64,000 nt of DNA from an uncultured Collinsella sp. (lineage in GTDB: Bacteria; Actinomycetota; Coriobacteriia; Coriobacteriales; Coriobacteriaceae). The stretch spans positions 136,349 through 200,348 of the forward strand of contig UQTV01000003.1 in the NCBI GenBank assembly GCA_900544095.1. Reading direction: 5' to 3'. This document shows, piece after piece, positions 8,789 to 16,235 of the stretch. The notes below the pieces were generated by a model. The model worked only from the letters and a program-made list of their open reading frames with translations. It did not search any database and was not told where the DNA came from. A program made the translations under genes and the position numbers. The stretch's first letter is position 1. The number at the start of each line of letters is the position of its first letter.

Positions 8789-8978
8789 TGGCGGAGAGCT
8801 GGGGATGTCCGGGCATGCTGCGCATGCCCTCCGGCTTCAAAGCCTGGCGGCTTTTCGCCCACGGGCTACAAACGCTTTCGCGTTTGCTTAACGCCCGTGC
8901 CCTCTCGGGTTCGAATCCCCAGCCTCCTTTCTCCGCACAAAAAAGGGCCCCAAATGGGACCCTTCTTTCAAGTCATAC
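8789..8978 (-). repeat. 190-bp structured element fused to a tRNA-Ser 3'-end duplicate (element A)
   Basis: The segment starts with a second copy of the tRNA-Ser 3' end (acceptor to T-arm, 8789-8806), offset exactly 190 bp from the real gene. The copy breaks inside the T-loop and runs into about 100 bp of GC-rich hairpins: GGGCATGC-TGC-GCATGCCC, then an AAACGC-4 nt-GCGTTT hairpin inside an ACGGGC/GCCCGT stem. It closes with an inverted T-arm and the tRNA terminator. The same plan recurs at 12295-12484 and 23196-23381. It is not coding. Origin and function are unknown. Confidence 0.8.
8938..8964 (-). terminator. tRNA-Ser terminator
   Basis: On the minus strand AAGGGTCCC-ATTT-GGGGCCCTT followed by a T run, 15 nt after the CCA end. 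Confidence 0.85.
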
Positions 8979-9069
8979 TGGCGGAGAGCTGGGGATTCGA
9001 ACCCCAGATGCCCTTTTGGGGCATACTCGCTTAGCAGGCGAGCACCTTCGGCCTCTCGGTCAGCTCTCC
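8979..9069 (-). tRNA. tRNA-Ser (GCT)
   Basis: Full cloverleaf on the minus strand with acceptor GGAGAGC/GCTCTCC, anticodon GCT in CTGCTAA, a long variable arm, T-arm CTGGGGTTCGAATCCCCAG, discriminator G and encoded CCA. 91 nt including CCA. It reads AGC/AGT codons. Confidence 0.95.
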
Positions 9070-9161
9070 GTAACAGCCGTTCTATAGTAACCAAACAGCC
9101 AAGGATGGGCAAGAGGAAATTTTCTAATTGCCTAGCAGCCTTTCCTTCTTGAAAGCTTCGC

Positions 9162-11603
9162 CTACCCCAGCGAGCGGTTGAGGGAGCCGAGCTCGTCGTT
9201 GCCCATGGTACGCCACATTTGGAAGATGCAACCGCGCGCCAGGAAAAAGAAGCCGTTATCGACCAGCTGCACGGCGGCATCCGCAAGCTGGTTGGCCACC
9301 GCGGGCACGGGCGGCAATTCGAGTCCAGCCCTGCGGATGGTCTCGACCGCTTCCTCGAACGTCGGAGGCTCGCTGACGCCCATCTCGTTCATAAGGCTCT
9401 GCATTTCTTCCAGCGCGCTGCTGCCCGACTCCTCGCCTCGCGGCACCAGACGGTAACAAGCCAGCGCCAGGTCGAGCTGATCGCAATTCCAATAGGCAAA
9501 CGCCAAGCGATAGAACAGGTAGCCGATTGCAGAACGATCGCTGGCAATACGTAGGCCGTGGCGCGCCACCTCGATAATCTCGTCAAAGCGCTCCAGACGC
9601 GCGAGCACGTTGATGAGCGCAAAGTGCGACTGCATGGACGAGCGCGCCAGATCGTAAAGATGGCGCACCTCGGGCAGTGCTCGTTCAAAGTCCTCTTGCT
9701 CGGCGTAAAAACTGCAGATCTCGTGCTGGGCAAAGTACAGCGCATCGGGCGCACGAAGGATTCGCACAGAGCGGTCTTCTTCCAACACCGGTAGCACCAT
9801 GCGCACCAGCTGGTTATCGCAAAACTGCGTTTGAACCGGACCTGTCGCCAAAAGCTCGGCGACGGCGCACTTAGCCTCCAACTCCTCGACAAGACGGGAA
9901 AAGCCTTCAAAAGCACCTGTACGGTCGACTATTGCCTGCTCGCGCAATTCAACAACACGGGCCACGTATGGGCCGTCGTCCTCTTCCATGACCTCCAACT
10001 CGTCAGCCGTATCGGCAAGCAGCAGATCGCGCAGCGCCGGCGGCAGCGTGCGATGGTCATCACGCGGACGAGCATGAACCTCCGCAGGTTCAATCGTCTC
10101 CGGAGCGGTTGACTCATATGCCTCAAGCACACGCTTGCACGGCATATCGTCCATGTCCATGCTCTCAAGATCCTTGGCGACAGGCACGCAATCGGCCAGA
10201 TAGGCCGCGCGCCCAAAGAAATACGTTGCGACAACGCACTCGCCCTGCTCACTGTCGGGAGCAGCAATCTGCACATAGCAGCGCGTGATGCAGGTGCCCG
10301 CGGCAAAACACGCTGCCGCAAGCGTGAGCGCCACGCGCGCATCGTGCTCCGCGGCCCAGATCGCGCGCGTGTCCTCGTCCAACTCGCGCCAGGCGTCATC
10401 TTGAGCGTCGTATTCACGTTGTGGCATAGCATCAACGACAGACTGCCCAAACCGAACGAGCATGATCCCCTCGGCAACGTTTGCCCGATAGGTATAGTCG
10501 AGCCGCGTGGCCACGTTAAGCGCCTCGACAATACGCGCGAAGCGGGTACGCACATCCCACTCACCGCCCGGCTGGCAAGCCACCGTACCCGGTTTGCCCC
10601 ACGGGTTATCGCTCGAGGCCGTATCGAGCAGTCGGGGAACATCGTTGGTCGTCTTGGCGATATGCCACGCATCAAAGAGCGCGCAGCCCTCAAGGCTCGG
10701 CGAGGATGCCGCAGGGACCAATCCGGCCCCGATGTGCTCAAGGATGCCGGAGAGACGGTTAAGACGGCACTCGATGGCAAGCAGCATGTCAATCTCGTCC
10801 TGGTCCAGCAGGCTGCGATCAAAATTGAGATAGAAAAGCTTTGAGCGATCGATGCGAGCCAGGCTCATCTCGGACTTAGCGGCGATGGTGCGCAAGCGGG
10901 GCAAGTCAATTTCACTCATAAGGGCGGCGGCATAGCGCTCGATACCGCTCGGATTCTCGGCATGGTCAACGCGGTAAAGCAGCGTCTCGATAGCATCAGG
11001 GAGCGGTGCCGTGTTAAAGCCCAAAAACACCTCGACCGGCTCGGGCAACTTTACGAGCTTGATCTTGTCGATAACATTTTGCATACCCTCGTCGAGTCCG
11101 CCGGCGTCCGCCGTGCTCGCAATGGCATTTTCGGAGTCAGCGAATATCACGTAGCGCAGGAACATCGATGCCATGAACTCGCCGTAAGGAAGGGAGCGGG
11201 TCGAATTCCATGTCTCGTGGTCGGACTGCTCGCGCATGGGGCCTTCGGGAGAGCCGACGGTTCGCGCGCACGCGCGCATTGTGCCGTTGGCTCCCCGAAC
11301 CACAATCTCACCAATACCGGAGTCCGACTCGTCAAGGACCAGTTCCATGTCGGGATCGTTGGGCAGCGGAGTCTCGCTAACGGGGCGGTCCACCTTGTAC
11401 ACCTCGCCCGAAACGCTTACATAGCCCAAAAGCGACACATGGCTTTTGCCAACGAATTCGACGACATAGCAAGATTCATGCTGATCCTCGCCAAAGAGTT
11501 TCCAGACCACGCCATATGAACGTCCCGCAGGCTGCTCGGGCATCGCCGGAAAGCGCTTTTTGGGATCGAGAAACCTGAGCTTGTATGTCGGACGCTCTGC
11601 CAC
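9162..11603 (-). CDS. Large uncharacterised protein with TPR-like C-terminal region
   Basis: An 813-residue soluble protein, GTG start behind AGGGTGA. I do not recognise a family for the N-terminal 500 residues. About residues 640-730 look like helical tetratricopeptide-type repeats (paired helices such as FEDFERALPEVRHLYDLARS and LDLALACYRLVP). No signal peptide or membrane segment is seen; the protein is rich in Asp/Glu. It stands alone between tRNA-Ser and tRNA-Arg genes on the same strand. TPR-type repeats suggest a protein-binding role, nothing more specific. Confidence 0.7.
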   Translation of the reverse strand: MAERPTYKLRFLDPKKRFPAMPEQPAGRSYGVVWKLFGEDQHESCYVVEFVGKSHVSLLGYVSVSGEVYKVDRPVSETPLPNDPDMELVLDESDSGIGEIVVRGANGTMRACARTVGSPEGPMREQSDHETWNSTRSLPYGEFMASMFLRYVIFADSENAIASTADAGGLDEGMQNVIDKIKLVKLPEPVEVFLGFNTAPLPDAIETLLYRVDHAENPSGIERYAAALMSEIDLPRLRTIAAKSEMSLARIDRSKLFYLNFDRSLLDQDEIDMLLAIECRLNRLSGILEHIGAGLVPAASSPSLEGCALFDAWHIAKTTNDVPRLLDTASSDNPWGKPGTVACQPGGEWDVRTRFARIVEALNVATRLDYTYRANVAEGIMLVRFGQSVVDAMPQREYDAQDDAWRELDEDTRAIWAAEHDARVALTLAAACFAAGTCITRCYVQIAAPDSEQGECVVATYFFGRAAYLADCVPVAKDLESMDMDDMPCKRVLEAYESTAPETIEPAEVHARPRDDHRTLPPALRDLLLADTADELEVMEEDDGPYVARVVELREQAIVDRTGAFEGFSRLVEELEAKCAVAELLATGPVQTQFCDNQLVRMVLPVLEEDRSVRILRAPDALYFAQHEICSFYAEQEDFERALPEVRHLYDLARSSMQSHFALINVLARLERFDEIIEVARHGLRIASDRSAIGYLFYRLAFAYWNCDQLDLALACYRLVPRGEESGSSALEEMQSLMNEMGVSEPPTFEEAVETIRRAGLELPPVPAVANQLADAAVQLVDNGFFFLARGCIFQMWRTMGNDELGSLNRSLG

Positions 11604-11707
11604 GAAGTATCACCCTGATCGGTCGCTTGAAGAAGGAGTGGTCGCGAATTAGTCGCGACATCTACTCGGAATCTTACACGAGTCGACAGGAAATCGTCCG
11701 CTTTACG

Positions 11708-11788
11708 CCCGCGCCTCGACCGAGGTTCGAATCCATGCGGTGTTTACGTAAAAGAAAAGCCCCCGTTGCCGGGAGCTTTAATCTCAAA
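11708..11788 (-). repeat. Truncated tRNA-associated element and tRNA-Arg terminator
   Basis: About 38 bp (ACGCCCGCGCCTCG, inverted T-arm GGTTCGAATCC, then ATGCGGTG) match the distal end of element B at 12402-12439. The rest of that element is missing here. A tRNA-Arg terminator hairpin, AGCTCCCGGCAACGGGGGCT on the minus strand (11758-11777), follows. Confidence 0.7.
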
Positions 11789-11865
11789 TGGTGCGGCGTA
11801 TAGGATTCGAACCTATGACGTTCTGATTCGTAGTCAGACCCTCTATCCAGCTGAGGTAACGCCGC
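11789..11865 (-). tRNA. tRNA-Arg (ACG), copy 1
   Basis: 77 nt with encoded CCA. Acceptor GCGGCGT/ACGCCGC, anticodon ACG (loop CTACGAA), T-arm ATAGGTTCGAATCCTAT. Identical to the copies at 12054 and 12485. Confidence 0.95.
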
Positions 11866-12053
11866 GACTTGTTGATTATTATGCACATGGACTGAATAAT
11901 CGTCAAGCGTTTTTCAAAAAAAGTTATCGAATTTGATTTTTAATCATTTGATGCAGTCGATCGACTCGATACTTTCAAACACGGCGAAAGCAACTCCTCA
12001 AGTATGTCGATATATAAGAAAAGCCTCCGTTACCGGAGGCTTTAAAGTTCAGT

Positions 12054-12130
12054 TGGTGCGGCGTATAGGATTCGAACCTATGACGTTCTGATTCGTAGTC
12101 AGACCCTCTATCCAGCTGAGGTAACGCCGC
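12054..12130 (-). tRNA. tRNA-Arg (ACG), copy 2
   Basis: 77 nt with CCA, identical in sequence to copy 1. A clean terminator (GCCTCCGGTAACGGAGGC with T run, 12017-12044) follows on the minus strand. This is the only one of the three without a visible repeat remnant beyond its terminator. Confidence 0.95.
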
Positions 12131-12215
12131 AACGCACGGATTATTATGCACGCGAGCCCCCGATGGGTCAAGCGACAATTAGAAAAAATTTTACGGAGTG
12201 ATAATTAAGTTGTTC

Positions 12216-12294
12216 GTGCCTCGATCGAGGTTCGAATCCATGCGGTGTTGCCATAAAAGAAAAGCCCCCGTTGCCGGAGGCTTTCAATTTCAAT
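12216..12294 (-). repeat. Truncated tRNA-associated element plus duplicated terminator
   Basis: Another shortened distal end (GTGCCTCGATCGAGGTTCG with ATGCGGTG after it) followed by a copy of the tRNA-Arg terminator (12258-12283). It abuts the duplicated tRNA-Arg 3' end at 12295. Confidence 0.7.
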
Positions 12295-12484
12295 TGGTGC
12301 GGCGTATAGGATTCCGCGCATCCGCTGCGCGGATCCGCACCGGCTTCGCCCGCCTGCCGGCGCGCTCGCCCGCGGGCTAAAACGCTCCGCGTTTTCTTGA
12401 CGCCCGCGCCTCGACCGAGGTTCGAATCCATGCGGTGGCAGCATAAAAGAAAAGCCCCCGTTGCCGGAGGCTTTCAATTTCAAT
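12295..12484 (-). repeat. 190-bp structured element fused to a tRNA-Arg 3'-end duplicate (element B)
   Basis: It begins with a second tRNA-Arg 3' end (12295-12313, CCA to T-loop) offset exactly 190 bp from copy 3. The T-loop then gives way to hairpins ATCCGC-TGC-GCGGAT (about 12320-12334), a CCGG-rich middle hairpin, and AAAACGC-TCC-GCGTTTT inside GCGGGC/GCCCGC (about 12371-12407). It ends with an inverted T-arm (about 12412-12430), a spacer ATGCGGTGGCAGC, and the tRNA terminator. Same architecture and period as element A, with different flanking tRNA. Confidence 0.8.
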
Positions 12485-12561
12485 TGGTGCGGCGTATAGG
12501 ATTCGAACCTATGACGTTCTGATTCGTAGTCAGACCCTCTATCCAGCTGAGGTAACGCCGC
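12485..12561 (-). tRNA. tRNA-Arg (ACG), copy 3
   Basis: 77 nt with CCA, identical to copies 1 and 2. Its 3' end and terminator are duplicated in the adjoining 190-bp element. Confidence 0.95.
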
Positions 12562-12638
12562 AGCGCAAAACATATAAAACCACTTTAGCTTATTGGAGTC
12601 AAGCGCAATCTCAAACTTTTTTGTGGAACGCAGTTTTG

Positions 12639-13016
12639 TCATGCTGCTCCGCATATACCGTCGTTCCCCGTACGATCGATTGGCTTTTCGATCACGTCAA
12701 ACTTAGCATCAAGTTCCCTCAGGAGCGATCTCACCCGCTGGGCACAATCATAATCGGCAAACGAGATACTCAACATGCGAGCAACCTGGTTAGATGTCCG
12801 GACCCCATAGAAATGCTCCAGGGCCACAAGCCCCTCGTGCGCCACAAACGTCTCAACCACATGCGGCGACTCCTCGTAGCACCATTGGGTCAACGGACCC
12901 TCGCTCGTCTGTCGAACCACCAGGCCACCCATGCCAGACGGCTCACACGTCACAAGCAGGTACTCCCCGCCCTCGTCGCTCTCAAACAAAACCACCCGAT
13001 CATCAAACAGCTCCAT
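12639..13016 (-). CDS. Small acidic protein of unknown function
   Basis: A 125-residue soluble protein with start ATG behind AAAGGGG. No recognised domain, signal peptide or membrane segment. The N-terminal half looks beta-rich (VVLFESDEGGEYLLVTCEPSG), the C-terminal half helical. It lies between the tRNA-Arg cluster and serS on the same strand with its own intergenic spaces. The good ribosome-binding site and codon use make it a probable real gene. Confidence 0.6.
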   Translation of the reverse strand: MELFDDRVVLFESDEGGEYLLVTCEPSGMGGLVVRQTSEGPLTQWCYEESPHVVETFVAHEGLVALEHFYGVRTSNQVARMLSISFADYDCAQRVRSLLRELDAKFDVIEKPIDRTGNDGICGAA

Positions 13017-13135
13017 CGCGTCCCCTTTCTCTCGCTCTTATTTAGCAAAAGCATAACAGGTAGATGGCTGTATACAGAACAGTTGTTCGTGTGTTTTCTA
13101 TTGAGCTGTCCGCACAGCATGGTATGGCCGCACAC

Positions 13136-13164
13136 AAAAAGGGCACCCCAAAAAGGAGTGCCCT
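13136..13164 (-). terminator. serS terminator
   Basis: On the minus strand AGGGCACTCC/GGGGTGCCCT with a T-rich loop followed by TTTTT, about 24 bp past the serS stop. Confidence 0.85.
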
Positions 13165-13187
13165 AGCAAATCGCTTATGCAGCCAAT

Positions 13188-14471
13188 CTACGCGACCGGC
13201 TCGATCTTCTCGAGGCCGCCCATGTAGGGGCGCAGAACCTCGGGGATCGTGATGGTGCCGTCAGCGTTCTGGTAGTTCTCCAGAATGGCTGCCATGGTAC
13301 GGCCAGCCGGCAGACCGGAACCGTTGAGGGTGTGCAGATAGCGCGAACCCTTGAAGTTCTCGGGGTCGCGATACTTGATGTTGGCGCGACGGGCCTGGAA
13401 GTCACCGCAGTTGGAGCAGGAGCTGATCTCCTTGTAGGCGTTGTAGCTCGGCAGCCAGACCTCGACGTCGTAGGTCTGACGGGCAGAGAAGCCCAGGTCG
13501 CCGGTGCACAGGCTAATCACGCGATACGGAAGACCCAGCTGCTGCAGCAGGAACTCGGCCTCGGCGGTCATGCTCTCGAGCTCCTCGTCGGACTCCTCCG
13601 GCTTGGCAAACTTGACCATCTCGACCTTGTCGAACTCGTGCTGGCGAATGATGCCGCGGGTATCGCGACCAGCGGAGCCGGCCTCCTCGCGGAAGCAGGG
13701 GGTGAAGGCGGTGTAGCGGCGCGGCAGGGTATCGGCGTCGAGGACCTCACCGGCGTGCAGGTTGGTGAGCACGACCTCGGCGGTGGGGATCAGGAAGTTG
13801 TCGCCCGAGACGTGATAGGCGTCGTCCTCGAACTTGGGCAGCTGGCCCGTGCCGAACATGGTCTGACGCTTGACGACGATGGGCGGCCACCACTCCTTAA
13901 AACCACGGCTGGTGTGCGTATCGAGGAAGAAGTTGATGAGGGCGCGCTCAAGACGGGCGCCGGCGCCACCGAGAACGGTGAAGCGGCTGCCGGAGAGCTT
14001 GTTGCCGCGCTCGAAGTCAAGGATGTCGAGGTCGGTGCCCAGATCCCAGTGCGGCTTAAAGTCGAAGTCGAACTCGCGCGGGGTGCCCCAACGACGGCGC
14101 TCGATGTTCTCGTCCTCGTCCTTGCCGTACGGCGTGGCCTCGCAAGGAATGTTGGGCAGGTGAGCCATGAAGTCGTACTGCTCCTGCTCGAGGGCGGTGC
14201 GGCGCTCGGCCAGACCGTCAATCTTCTCGTTGACGGCGCGCACGGCCTCTTTGGCGGCCTCGGCCTCGTCCTTCTTGCCCTCCTTCATCAGGGCGCCGAT
14301 CTTCTTGGACTCGGCATTGCGCGTGGCTTGAAGTTCCTCGACCTCGGTGATGACGGCACGACGCTCGTCGTCGAGCTCAAAGAACTTCTCGCGATCCCAA
14401 GACGTCTGGCGGTTAGCCATGGCGACATCGATGGCATCGGGGTTCTCGCGAACAAACTTGATATCAAGCAT
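13188..14471 (-). CDS. serS: Seryl-tRNA synthetase
   Basis: A class II synthetase of 427 residues that charges tRNA-Ser, including the tRNA-Ser(GCT) encoded at 8979. The N-terminal coiled-coil arm (about 30-110) binds the long variable arm. Motif 2 (FTPCFREEAGSAGRDTRGIIRQ) and motif 3 (NGSGLPAGRTMAAILENYQ) are intact. I start at ATG 14471, MLDIKFVRENP, because GGAGG sits 6 nt in front; a longer reading from 14498 would include that site. No T-box leader is seen upstream. Confidence 0.95.
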   Translation of the reverse strand: MLDIKFVRENPDAIDVAMANRQTSWDREKFFELDDERRAVITEVEELQATRNAESKKIGALMKEGKKDEAEAAKEAVRAVNEKIDGLAERRTALEQEQYDFMAHLPNIPCEATPYGKDEDENIERRRWGTPREFDFDFKPHWDLGTDLDILDFERGNKLSGSRFTVLGGAGARLERALINFFLDTHTSRGFKEWWPPIVVKRQTMFGTGQLPKFEDDAYHVSGDNFLIPTAEVVLTNLHAGEVLDADTLPRRYTAFTPCFREEAGSAGRDTRGIIRQHEFDKVEMVKFAKPEESDEELESMTAEAEFLLQQLGLPYRVISLCTGDLGFSARQTYDVEVWLPSYNAYKEISSCSNCGDFQARRANIKYRDPENFKGSRYLHTLNGSGLPAGRTMAAILENYQNADGTITIPEVLRPYMGGLEKIEPVA

Positions 14472-14582
14472 TAGATCCTCCGGCGATATACATTCCATTT
14501 AGGTTGCAACCTTGTACATGTATGGGCAAGTATATACTTATGAGCGTTTACGACCCAACTCAACTACGCAAGAAGGCACCCA

Positions 14583-14756
14583 ATGGACCCAGTTTTTTCC
14601 TTTTTGTTTGGCACCCGCACCGGTTTTGCCATCCTTTTCGCCGGCGGCATCCTGCTGTTTGCGATTATTGCCTTTGTAATGGAGAAGCGCACCCATAAGA
14701 TGTATGTCGACCGCGGCCCCAAGTCCGAGGACAAAGAAGACAGCTTCTGGGACTAA
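14583..14756 (+). CDS. 57-residue single-span membrane protein
   Basis: A short frame that reads MDPVFSFLFGTRTGFAI, then a hydrophobic segment (about residues 14-32), then a charged tail MEKRTHKMYVDRGPKSEDKED. Topology suggests one membrane span with the charged tail in the cytoplasm. AGAAGG lies 7 nt before the ATG. A strong bidirectional hairpin follows at 14809. I have a weak memory of similar small proteins in Coriobacteriia but cannot name a function. Confidence 0.65.
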   Translation: MDPVFSFLFGTRTGFAILFAGGILLFAIIAFVMEKRTHKMYVDRGPKSEDKEDSFWD

Positions 14757-14758
14757 CC

Positions 14759-14917
14759 TGCCAAAAAGGGACAGGTTTATTTTGGTCGGTTTTATCTGGG
14801 CAAACGCAAGTGCCCCGCAACTGGAATTGAGCCAGTTGCGGGGCACTTTTCGCTAAAAGGACAAAACCGCAGGAAAAACCTGCCAACATAAACCTGTCCC
14901 TTTTTTGGTCGGTTTTA
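14759..14917. repeat. Intergenic palindromic repeat with internal terminator hairpin
   Basis: Outer arms AAAAAGGGACAGGTTTAT (14764-14780) and ATAAACCTGTCCCTTTTTT (14888-14905) are inverted, while TTTTGGTCGGTTTTA occurs twice in direct orientation (14780 and 14903). Between them a near-perfect hairpin AAGTGCCCCGCAACTGG/CCAGTTGCGGGGCACTT (14809-14848) can terminate transcription from both sides, serving the small protein gene and proC. Confidence 0.75.
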
Positions 14918-15685
14918 CTGGAGGGTTGCGTCGATTGCCTTGACCAGGGCGCTGCGCATGCCGGCGTCCTCGAGCGCAACGACGCCCTTGATGGTGGCAC
15001 CACCGGGCGAGCATACGGCATCCTTCATCGCCGCAGGATGCTGGCCAGTTGCAAGCTGCAGCTTTGCCGTACCCAGCACCATCTGGCTCACAATGCGATA
15101 AGCATCCGCACGCGGGATACCGTGCTTGACCGCCGCATCGCCCAGGGCCTCGATTGCCATGGCGACAAACGCCGGAGCGCAACCACCCACCGTGCCGCCC
15201 ACAAACAGCAGGCTTGTGTCGAGCTCGACGACAGCGCCAAGCTTACCGAGCAGGTCGAGCACCACAGCACGCTGCTCGTCGTTAAGCGTCGAAGCCTTCT
15301 CGCAGGCGATGACGCCCTCGCCCACCGAAACCGGCGTGTTGGGCACCGTCGAGATATGTGCGACGCCCGGCAGGACCTGCTCCCACTTGGCACTGTCCCA
15401 GGTCCAGGCAACCGACAGAACGACCTTTTTGGCAAGAGCGTCCTTGAGCGGGGCGAATACCTTCTCGATCATGTACGGTTTGACCGCAGCGACCACGATA
15501 TCGGATGCGGCGACAACCTCGGCGGCATCGTGGCAGGCGACCATGCCGCGCGCCTCGCAGCGCTCAACCAGTGCGTCGTAGCGACCCGCGCAGGCGCACA
15601 TGTCGCTCGCAGCTACACCGGCAGCGATCCAGCCATCGGCCATAGCGCTCGCCATATTGCCAAAACCGACAAATCCAATCTTCAT
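14915..15685 (-). CDS. proC: Pyrroline-5-carboxylate reductase
   Basis: A 256-residue NAD(P)H-dependent enzyme for the last step of proline synthesis. N-terminal Rossmann fold GFGNMASAMADGW (6-18), central VVAAVKPYMIEKV, C-terminal dimerisation helices with the conserved VCSPGGATIKGVVALE motif. It is slightly shorter than the usual 265-280. ATG start behind AAAGGA. It follows rlmH by about 70 bp on the same strand. Confidence 0.93.
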   Translation of the reverse strand: MKIGFVGFGNMASAMADGWIAAGVAASDMCACAGRYDALVERCEARGMVACHDAAEVVAASDIVVAAVKPYMIEKVFAPLKDALAKKVVLSVAWTWDSAKWEQVLPGVAHISTVPNTPVSVGEGVIACEKASTLNDEQRAVVLDLLGKLGAVVELDTSLLFVGGTVGGCAPAFVAMAIEALGDAAVKHGIPRADAYRIVSQMVLGTAKLQLATGQHPAAMKDAVCSPGGATIKGVVALEDAGMRSALVKAIDATLQ

Positions 15686-15758
15686 ATCTCATAGTCCTTT
15701 CAGACACATTCCTCAAAACGAAAGGTATTGTCCCACGCCATTGTTTCGTATTGCCGAC

Positions 15759-16229
15759 CTATTTGTGATACGGCTCGCCACGACTGATCTTGCAGGCACG
15801 GTAAATCTGCTCTAGCAGCACCACACGCGCCAGGTTATGCGGCAAGGTAATGCGTCCAAAGCTGAGCATCTCGTCGGCGCGGGCGCGCACCTCATCACTC
15901 ACGCCGTCCGAACCGCCGATTACAAAGGCAATGTCGCTGCTGCCTCGCAGCATAAGATCGTCGAGCCTCGCCGAAAACTCCTCGCTCGAGCGCTCCTTGC
16001 CCTCGATAGCCAGCAGGATCAAATGCGCTCGAGATGGCAAGGCGGCAAGAATCGCCGCCCCCTCCTTGTCGCGCGCGGCATCCACGCCGCCCGCCTTAGC
16101 CGGGTCGATATCGGCCACCTCGCGGATATCCACCTTGGCATAGGCACCTAGGCGCTTGGTGTACTCAGCGCACGCGTCCTTCCAAAAGCGCTCCTTGAGC
16201 TTACCGACGCAAACGACGGTGTATTTCAC
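15759..16229 (-). CDS. rlmH: 23S rRNA pseudouridine-1915 N3-methyltransferase
   Basis: A 156-residue SPOUT-fold enzyme acting on assembled 70S ribosomes. Conserved features: MKYTVVCVGKLKERFWKDAC at the start, LLAIEGKERSSEEFSARL, FVIGGSDGVSDEVRARAD (cofactor knot) and C-terminal LARVVLLEQIYRACKISRGEPYHK with the essential C-terminal His/Tyr. GTG start; its ribosome-binding site GAAGGAG is inside the end of the preceding gene, 6 bp away, so the two are coupled. Confidence 0.95.
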   Translation of the reverse strand: MKYTVVCVGKLKERFWKDACAEYTKRLGAYAKVDIREVADIDPAKAGGVDAARDKEGAAILAALPSRAHLILLAIEGKERSSEEFSARLDDLMLRGSSDIAFVIGGSDGVSDEVRARADEMLSFGRITLPHNLARVVLLEQIYRACKISRGEPYHK

Positions 16230-16235
16230 GCGCGT

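Noticed and set aside
12168..12654. Overlapping frames in the tRNA-Arg cluster giving repeated peptides such as LDRGSDYESERHRFESYTP
   Set aside because: These are translations of the tRNA genes and structured elements; the recurring peptide simply reflects repeated tRNA sequence.
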